37,554 nucleotides of DNA, taken from the NCBI GenBank assembly GCA_017614345.1, contig JAGACB010000152.1, positions 1 to 37,554 of the forward strand, read 5' to 3'. Source of the DNA: Lachnospiraceae bacterium. Its GTDB lineage: Bacteria > Bacillota > Clostridia > Lachnospirales > Lachnospiraceae. Position numbers and translations under genes: made by a program. Of this stretch, positions 32,655 to 37,554 are shown piece after piece. Below the pieces are notes generated by a model. The model ran no database searches. It worked only from the letters and a program-made list of their open reading frames with translations, and was not told where the DNA came from. Positions within the stretch are counted from its first letter, which is position 1, and each line of letters opens with the position of its first letter.

Positions 32655-32668
32655 GCTTCGGGAAATAA

Positions 32669-34444
32669 TCATAACTGATATTTGTTTCGATACTCTTCAA
32701 AATACTGGTTGAAGGTGCTGTCCTTGATCTTCTTTAAGTTGTTTAAGTACTCGTGAGTGTCAAAGGTAGCTACTGCCTGGTCCAGTTCGATCATGGCAAC
32801 GGCTACGTTGGAGCAGTGGTCTGCCACGCGCTCGTAGTTGGTCAGAAGATCGTTGAAGACGAAACCGTGGTTTAAGGTACAGGTTCCGCGCTGGATCCGG
32901 GCAATGTGACGCATCTTCATCTCATCGCACAAGAGGTCGATCATTTCCTCCAGGGGCTCTACGCGGTAGGCCAAGTTGACATCTTCCTTTTCAAAGGCTT
33001 CCGTGGTGATATCCACGATCTCGTGGATGGCACGGGTCAGGAGCTCCAGCTCGTCCTCAGCTTCATCGGAGAAGACGATGTGCTTCTGATTCAATTCCTT
33101 GGCGCATTCGGTGATGTTCACGGCGTGGTCGCCGATCCGCTCGAAATCGCTCATGGTATGCAGGATCTTGGAAACCTCACGGTTCTGGGACTTGGTCATT
33201 TCCTTACCGGTCAGCTGAACTAAGTAAGAACCCAGCTTATCCTCGTAGGTATCGATGACATCTTCCTTCTCCTGGATCTTGCGATAACGCTCCTCTGAGT
33301 AGTTGCTCAGCATATCGATGGAGCGGTACAGGTTCTTTTTGGCCTTCCGGGCCATACTGTTTAAAGCGATACGGCTCTGCTCAATAGCAAGAGCGGGGTG
33401 GGCAATGAAACGTTCCTCAAGACGGTCGATCTCGGCATTTTCATTTTCCGCAGCAGGATCGTCGGGGATCACAGTCACGATGAACTTCTCAAGAAGCTTT
33501 GCCAAAGGCATTACCAGGATGATGGTAGCCAGTCGGAACAGGGTGTTCAACAAAGCGATGGTCACCGGGTTCATGGTTGCGTCCAGGAATGCAAAATGGA
33601 AAATGGCATTTGCTCCGTAGAATAAGATACTGCATAGGATGGCACCGAGCACATCGATCAGAAGATAAATGAGAGAGGTACGCTTTCCGTTTTTGTTAGC
33701 ACCGACAGAGGAGATCAGTACGGGGCAGGCTGCACCGATACCGATACCCATGATGATGGGAAATGCGACACTGAAGCTGATGGCACCCGTTTTGGACAAC
33801 GCCTGGAGAATACCGGTGGAAGCCGATGCACTCTGAAGGATCGTGGTAAAGAGAAGACCTACGATGATACCGAGGACAGGATTGGAAAAGCTGGTCAAAA
33901 GGTTGACGAAACCGGCATTTTTTTGAAGAGGAGCAACTGCGTCACTCATGGAGCTCATGCCGAACATCAGAATGGCGAAGCCTAAGAGGATATCGCCGAT
34001 ATGCTTTTTCTCCTGGGATTTGCTGACCATGCGGATGACGATGCCCACAATGGCAACTACCGCAGTGATGTTGGAAGTAGATAAAAGAGAAAGAATCGAA
34101 CCGGCACCTTCCATACCTTCCACGGAGGAAAGGGAGATGATCCAGCCGGTGACACTGGTACCTAAGATGGCACCCATGATGATACCGATGGCCTGTGATA
34201 AGGTCATGATACCGGAGTTTACAAAACCGATGACCATGATGGAGGTCGCCGAAGAAGACTGGATCACCGCGGTGACCACAGCACCTAACAAAACACTCTT
34301 GATCGGATTATTGGTGAGCTTCCAGAGCACCATTTCCATTTTGGAACCTGCTACCTTCTTCAGACCGTCTCCCATGAGAGACATTCCGAACAGGAACAGA
34401 GCCACGCCGCTTAAGAGCTGTAACACAAGTTTGACGCCTTGCAT
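32669..34444 (-). CDS. Na+/phosphate cotransporter with C-terminal PhoU domain
   Basis: 591 residues. The membrane part (about 1-310) has the inverted repeat of the NptA/PNaS family: 'LFLFGMSLMGDGLKK', 'VVTAVIQSSSATSIMVIGFVN' in the first half and 'TTILQSASASTGILQALS' in the second, the QSSSATS/QSASAST pair forming the transport path. A soluble part (about 340-560) carries PhoU-like helical hairpins with 'SDFERIGDHAVNI' and 'YERVADHCSNVAVAMIE'. It should import phosphate with sodium; the PhoU part may sense phosphate status. Start ATG with GAGG ten bases ahead. Confidence 0.92.
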   Translation of the reverse strand: MQGVKLVLQLLSGVALFLFGMSLMGDGLKKVAGSKMEMVLWKLTNNPIKSVLLGAVVTAVIQSSSATSIMVIGFVNSGIMTLSQAIGIIMGAILGTSVTGWIISLSSVEGMEGAGSILSLLSTSNITAVVAIVGIVIRMVSKSQEKKHIGDILLGFAILMFGMSSMSDAVAPLQKNAGFVNLLTSFSNPVLGIIVGLLFTTILQSASASTGILQALSKTGAISFSVAFPIIMGIGIGAACPVLISSVGANKNGKRTSLIYLLIDVLGAILCSILFYGANAIFHFAFLDATMNPVTIALLNTLFRLATIILVMPLAKLLEKFIVTVIPDDPAAENENAEIDRLEERFIAHPALAIEQSRIALNSMARKAKKNLYRSIDMLSNYSEERYRKIQEKEDVIDTYEDKLGSYLVQLTGKEMTKSQNREVSKILHTMSDFERIGDHAVNITECAKELNQKHIVFSDEAEDELELLTRAIHEIVDITTEAFEKEDVNLAYRVEPLEEMIDLLCDEMKMRHIARIQRGTCTLNHGFVFNDLLTNYERVADHCSNVAVAMIELDQAVATFDTHEYLNNLKKIKDSTFNQYFEEYRNKYQL

Positions 34445-34528
34445 ATGGTTTTTACCTCGCTTTCAGACATTACCGAGAAATACGACTGTATTTCGCCTGA
34501 CATTCGTTCTTCTATGCTTACATTTTCA

Positions 34529-34557
34529 ATTCTATACGAAACAATTATGAAAATCAA
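34529..34557 (-). promoter_or_regulatory. Promoter of the Na/Pi cotransporter
   Basis: Minus strand TTGATT (34557-34552), 17 bases, TAGAAT (34534-34529). A leader of about 80 bases follows, with a small GAAATAC/GTATTTC hairpin near 34474-34492. Confidence 0.6.
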
Positions 34558-34630
34558 GCGTTTTTTGGGAATGGAGATAACAGACGTTATTACATAAGCA
34601 TGTCGAAGAGGAGCAGAGGAAAATGAAAAC

Positions 34631-34655
34631 GGGGAACCAGGAATACAGGTTCCCC
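34631..34655 (-). terminator. Intrinsic terminator of pyruvate kinase
   Basis: GGGGAACC (34631-34638) and GGTTCCCC (34648-34655) form an 8-bp stem. On the minus strand it is followed by GTTTTCATTTTCC, 45 bases after the gene's stop. Confidence 0.7.
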
Positions 34656-34700
34656 GACAGTATCATGAAATTCTTTTCGGATGTGATATCTGTTTTTCGA

Positions 34701-36113
34701 TCAGATCACATCGATCTTCAAAAGGTTGGTATTTCCGGAACCTGCTCCGGTCAGACCGCCGGTGGTGACGATGATATCGCCCTTGCTTAACTTGAAGGTG
34801 GCCTTTGTGGCATTCTTTGCTGCGAAGAAGAGGACGTCCGTGGAGTCGTAGGTCTCACAGATAACAGGCGTTACACCCCAGGAAAGGGACAGTTTTCTGC
34901 GGGTCTTCTCGCTGGTGGTCAGGGCAATGATGTCCACAGGTGAGCGGAAGCGGGAAACCATTCTTGCGGTCATACCCGAGAGGGTGCAGACGGCAATGGC
35001 TTTTGCATTCACGTCAATGGCCAGACCGCAGACTGCGTGAGATACGGCATCTGTGGTGTTCCGGATCTGGAAGTCCGCATTGCGGAAACGCTTTTCATAA
35101 TGAATGTTATTCTCGGTGCGCTCGGCGATCCTTGCCATGGTCTTTAAGGCGAGAACAGGGTATTTTCCTGCAGCGGTCTCACCGGAGAGCATGATGGCAC
35201 TGGTGCCGTCGTAGACTGCATTTGCCACGTCGGAGGTTTCCGCACGGGTGGGTCTGGGGTTGTGGATCATGGATTCCAGCATCTCCGTTGCGGTGATGAC
35301 ACGCTTGCCCAGCATGCGGCACTTGGTGATGAGCTGCTTCTGGATGCCGGGGAGCTCCTCGAAGGGAATCTCCACGCCCATGTCACCGCGGCCGATCATG
35401 ATACCGGAGCATTCTTCACAGATCTCTTCGATGTTGTCGATGCCGGCCTGGTTCTCGATCTTGGCAATGATGTCGATGTCACTGCCGCCGTTGGCGTTAA
35501 GGAATTCATGTACGTCCAGCAGGTCCTGCCTGCAGGAGACGAAGGAGCAGGCTACATAATCCACGTCCTGCTCAATGCCGAACAGAAGGTCCGAGCGGTC
35601 CTGCTCACTTAAGTACTGTTGCTTCAGCACCTTGTTGGGAAAGCTCATGCTCTTACGGCTGGACATTTCTCCGCCGCTTATGACCTTGCAGGCCAGCTCC
35701 GTTCCGTTACTCTCAAGAACTTCGAAATCCAGAAGACCGTTATTTACCAGAATCCGGTCGCCTGCGGTAAGCTCCTTGGCCAGGTCGTGATAGCTGACGG
35801 AAACACGGTTCTGATCTCCCATGATCTTTTCCGTGGTAAATGTAAACCGATCCCCGTCATTTAAAAAGATCTTTCCGTCTGCAAACTCACCGATCCGGTA
35901 TTCCGGGCCCTTGGTGTCCAGCATGATGGCCACGGGGATGTCCAGTTCTTCCCGGATCTCCTTCAGGAGCCGGATCTTTTCGCTGTGTTCCTCGTGGGTG
36001 CCGTGGGAGAAGTTCAGTCTGGCAACGTTCATTCCGGCCTGAAACATCTCCGTCAGAGTTTCTTTATCGGAACAGGAAGGTCCGATGGTACAGATGATCT
36101 TGGTTTTACGCAT
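34701..36113 (-). CDS. pyk: Pyruvate kinase
   Basis: 470 residues, the short form without the C-terminal PEP-utilising domain seen in Bacillus. It makes pyruvate and ATP from phosphoenolpyruvate and ADP. Family blocks: 'TKIICTIGPS', 'NVARLNFSHG', 'MLDTKGPEYRIG', 'IIAKIENQAG' (catalytic Lys), 'MIGRGDMGVEIPFEELPGIQK', 'TATEMLESMI', 'PTRAETSDVANAVYDGTSA', 'MLSGETAAGKYP'. The usual DTKGPEIR reads DTKGPEYR here, a minor change. AAGAAGG lies seven bases before ATG. DUF624 lies 75 bases upstream on the same strand. Confidence 0.96.
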   Translation of the reverse strand: MRKTKIICTIGPSCSDKETLTEMFQAGMNVARLNFSHGTHEEHSEKIRLLKEIREELDIPVAIMLDTKGPEYRIGEFADGKIFLNDGDRFTFTTEKIMGDQNRVSVSYHDLAKELTAGDRILVNNGLLDFEVLESNGTELACKVISGGEMSSRKSMSFPNKVLKQQYLSEQDRSDLLFGIEQDVDYVACSFVSCRQDLLDVHEFLNANGGSDIDIIAKIENQAGIDNIEEICEECSGIMIGRGDMGVEIPFEELPGIQKQLITKCRMLGKRVITATEMLESMIHNPRPTRAETSDVANAVYDGTSAIMLSGETAAGKYPVLALKTMARIAERTENNIHYEKRFRNADFQIRNTTDAVSHAVCGLAIDVNAKAIAVCTLSGMTARMVSRFRSPVDIIALTTSEKTRRKLSLSWGVTPVICETYDSTDVLFFAAKNATKATFKLSKGDIIVTTGGLTGAGSGNTNLLKIDVI

Positions 36114-36188
36114 ATGATCGCCTTCTTTTCGTTTGGTATGATGATTGTAAGTGATCAGAGCTCCGTTTACAGTGTCCGCTGTGTGGAT

Positions 36189-37040
36189 TTACTGATCGGA
36201 TGTTTCTTCGTGATCGATATGATCTGATTCCCGGTCGAAAACATTTTCCTCTGAATAGGAGTCATTCACGGGATCGGTTTCAGAAGAAGCGGTTTCTTCC
36301 GCACCGCTCAGGGATCCTAAGTTTTCTCTGTTTAAGAGGCCGGCGCCGGCAGCGGCAGTGATCTGCTCGTTGATGACCACGTGTGTGGGAGCCTCACTTT
36401 CGGCGGCTTCATTCATCCGGATCTCATCCGGATCCTCTTCGGGAGCGTATTTCTTGAACACATGGTTCAGAATGTAGGACTGCAGAAAAGCCACCAGACC
36501 CATTCCGAAGATGATCATGGGGCTGTAATAGAAGGTGGCCACACCTACCAGAGCGGCAATGAGAGCCATCAGGAGAGTCCAGTGGAAGTAGCGGATCTGC
36601 ATGATCAGTGCAAAGGAAAATGTCTTCCGGATCGGATTATAGAACTTTGCCTGGAGCGGGAACAGGTAGAACATGGTGCATACCAGCACCAGTGCAAAGA
36701 CTACAAAGATGATGCAGAGGATCGAAGAGAGCTGACTTTCCATGCCCCAGTAAAAATATATATCCAGTGCAAAGAAGGCCATGAGGGCCAGGCAGATCAG
36801 CCAGATGATGGTGGACTGCTTGAAGTTCAACTTGAAGGATTTCCAGAAATCCCGGAACAGGGAAGATCCTTCCCGGTCACTGGCCACCTTCATGGTGCAA
36901 TAGTACAGTGCGGTGGTGGAAGCTCCTATGGTCACGATGGGAATGGAAAACAGGATCCACATGAGATTTAAGAGGACCGCGTCTGCCAGTTTTCCGACAA
37001 AGCGCCAAAAAGGACTATCCAGATTAAATAATTTACCCAT
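36189..37040 (-). CDS. DUF624/YesL-family membrane protein (second copy)
   Basis: 283 residues; about five membrane segments in the first 200, then a very acidic tail rich in Glu, Ser and Asp (about 205-283). The N-terminus 'MGKLFNLDSPFWRFVGKLADA' and 'TALYYCTMKVASDREGSSL' match DUF624 and resemble the protein at 4648-5367. No SD lies immediately before the ATG at 37040; a strong AGGAG sits 27 bases upstream in front of a six-codon leader frame (see 37045-37065). It is far from any transporter, unlike most family members. Confidence 0.85.
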   Translation of the reverse strand: MGKLFNLDSPFWRFVGKLADAVLLNLMWILFSIPIVTIGASTTALYYCTMKVASDREGSSLFRDFWKSFKLNFKQSTIIWLICLALMAFFALDIYFYWGMESQLSSILCIIFVVFALVLVCTMFYLFPLQAKFYNPIRKTFSFALIMQIRYFHWTLLMALIAALVGVATFYYSPMIIFGMGLVAFLQSYILNHVFKKYAPEEDPDEIRMNEAAESEAPTHVVINEQITAAAGAGLLNRENLGSLSGAEETASSETDPVNDSYSEENVFDRESDHIDHEETSDQ

Positions 37041-37044
37041 TCTA

Positions 37045-37065
37045 TTACTCAGGCATGAAGTGCAT
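37045..37065 (-). CDS. Possible six-codon leader peptide (MHFMPE) before the DUF624 gene
   Basis: On the minus strand AAAGGAGCGGC precedes ATG CAC TTC ATG CCT GAG TAA, and the stop lies four bases before the DUF624 ATG. The main gene has no SD of its own, so ribosomes may translate the leader and restart. Alternatively the AGGAG serves the main gene over an unusually long gap. Evidence is positional only. Confidence 0.35.
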   Translation of the reverse strand: MHFMPE

Positions 37066-37162
37066 GCCGCTCCTTTCGTTATCCAAAAATTTTACCATGT
37101 TTTCATAAGGATTGCAAATAGATGTGTTAAAAAAACGTTCAGATTATCGTATGGTGCTGTTA

Positions 37163-37191
37163 TGGATTATTAAGGCCCTTTCTGCTATAAT
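37163..37191 (+). promoter_or_regulatory. Extended -10 promoter of the DUF5684-like gene
   Basis: TGC precedes TATAAT (37186-37191), an extended -10. The -35 position, 17 bases upstream (37163-37168), reads TGGATT and is weak, as expected for an extended -10 type. Confidence 0.55.
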
Positions 37192-37228
37192 GAGTCCGTA
37201 ATCATTTTTCATAAGGAGGGAATGGAAC

Positions 37229-37554
37229 ATGACCTGGATTCTTGCTATGGAACCTTTTATTACTACAGTACTTGCAAACAGTACAAGCTATCAGAACCCG
37301 AGCAACTGGTTTATGTCATTCTTTGCGATCATTATCATTGTGATCGAGATGTTGTTCACGGGAGTGTTCTTCCTGGTATGGATCGGCCTTTTTGCGTTGA
37401 TCGTTGTAGGCGCGTTGGTTGCCGTCATCAGCTTCTGGAAGATCTTCGAGAAAGCGGGAAAACCCGGCTGGGCAGCCCTGATCCCCTATTACAACGGCTA
37501 TGTTCAGGCAGAGATCTGCTTCGGCAACGGGATCTATTTCCTGTTCCTGTTTGT
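37229..37554 (+). CDS. DUF5684-like membrane protein, N-terminal part (cut by window end)
   Basis: 108 complete codons from ATG 37229, nine bases after AAGGAGG; another ATG at 37222 is out of frame. The start 'MTWILAMEPFITTVLA' leads to membrane segments at about 31-60 and 61-75. The block 'FWKIFEKAGKPGWAALIPYYNGY' (split here: FWKIFEKAGK, then PGWAALIPYYNGY) is the signature of DUF5684 and related proteins found near signal peptidase I genes. Function is not established. The gene runs off the window. Confidence 0.75.
   Translation, partial: MTWILAMEPFITTVLANSTSYQNPSNWFMSFFAIIIIVIEMLFTGVFFLVWIGLFALIVVGALVAVISFWKIFEKAGKPGWAALIPYYNGYVQAEICFGNGIYFLFLF

Noticed and set aside
37222..37554. ATG at 37222 as start of the last gene
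   Set aside because: It is out of frame with the membrane protein and its spacing to AAGGAGG is too short; the product has no recognisable features.

Overview
The window looks like the chromosome of a Gram-positive, low-to-mid GC anaerobe of the Clostridia, most likely a fibre-degrading member of the Lachnospiraceae. The signs are strong GGAGG-type ribosome binding sites, many secreted lipoproteins with classical lipoboxes, carbohydrate ABC importers without their own ATPase, DUF624/YesL proteins, a eukaryote-type HisA and intrinsic terminators. This is inference from gene families; no species can be named from the sequence alone.

Layout. 1-81 is the tail of an FHA-domain gene. 82-540 holds palindromic repeats, a signal recognition particle RNA (about 242-423) and a REP-like palindrome. 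551-2798 (minus) is a two-gene unit: a multi-spanning membrane protein, then a GH5 endo-glucanase-type lipoprotein. Divergent from it, 3326-20967 (plus) is a long run of twelve genes: GH26 beta-mannanase lipoprotein, DUF624 protein, a giant substrate-binding protein with duplicated N-terminal carbohydrate-binding-like domains, two permeases, an NHL/TPR protein, a YIP1 protein, a large DUF5696-type membrane-anchored protein, a second pair of permeases, then (after a tandem hairpin repeat and a promoter) a lipoprotein with two sugar-binding-like domains and a conventional substrate-binding lipoprotein. The reading is a glycan-uptake locus: surface GH26 and divergent GH5 cut beta-mannan or glucomannan, two ABC importers take up the fragments using an ATPase encoded elsewhere, and the NHL, YIP1 and DUF5696 proteins form an accessory envelope module of unknown job.

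21201-37554 is mostly housekeeping: citrate synthase, a DUF3810 metalloprotease-like membrane protein, a PAP2 phosphatase (minus), a methylglyoxal-synthase-like protein that has lost its usual catalytic residues, a eukaryote-type HisA, a Ca2+-type P-ATPase, a membrane protein of unknown function, then on the minus strand a zinc-ribbon protein, a Na/Pi cotransporter with PhoU domain, pyruvate kinase and a second DUF624 protein, and finally the start of a DUF5684-like membrane protein cut by the window end.

The most unusual items are (i) the mannanase-linked double importer with its NHL/YIP1/DUF5696 module and a fused substrate-binding protein, (ii) a family of three-hairpin modular repeats at three loci whose stems vary by compensatory changes, and (iii) the degenerate methylglyoxal-synthase-like protein next to a eukaryote-type HisA.
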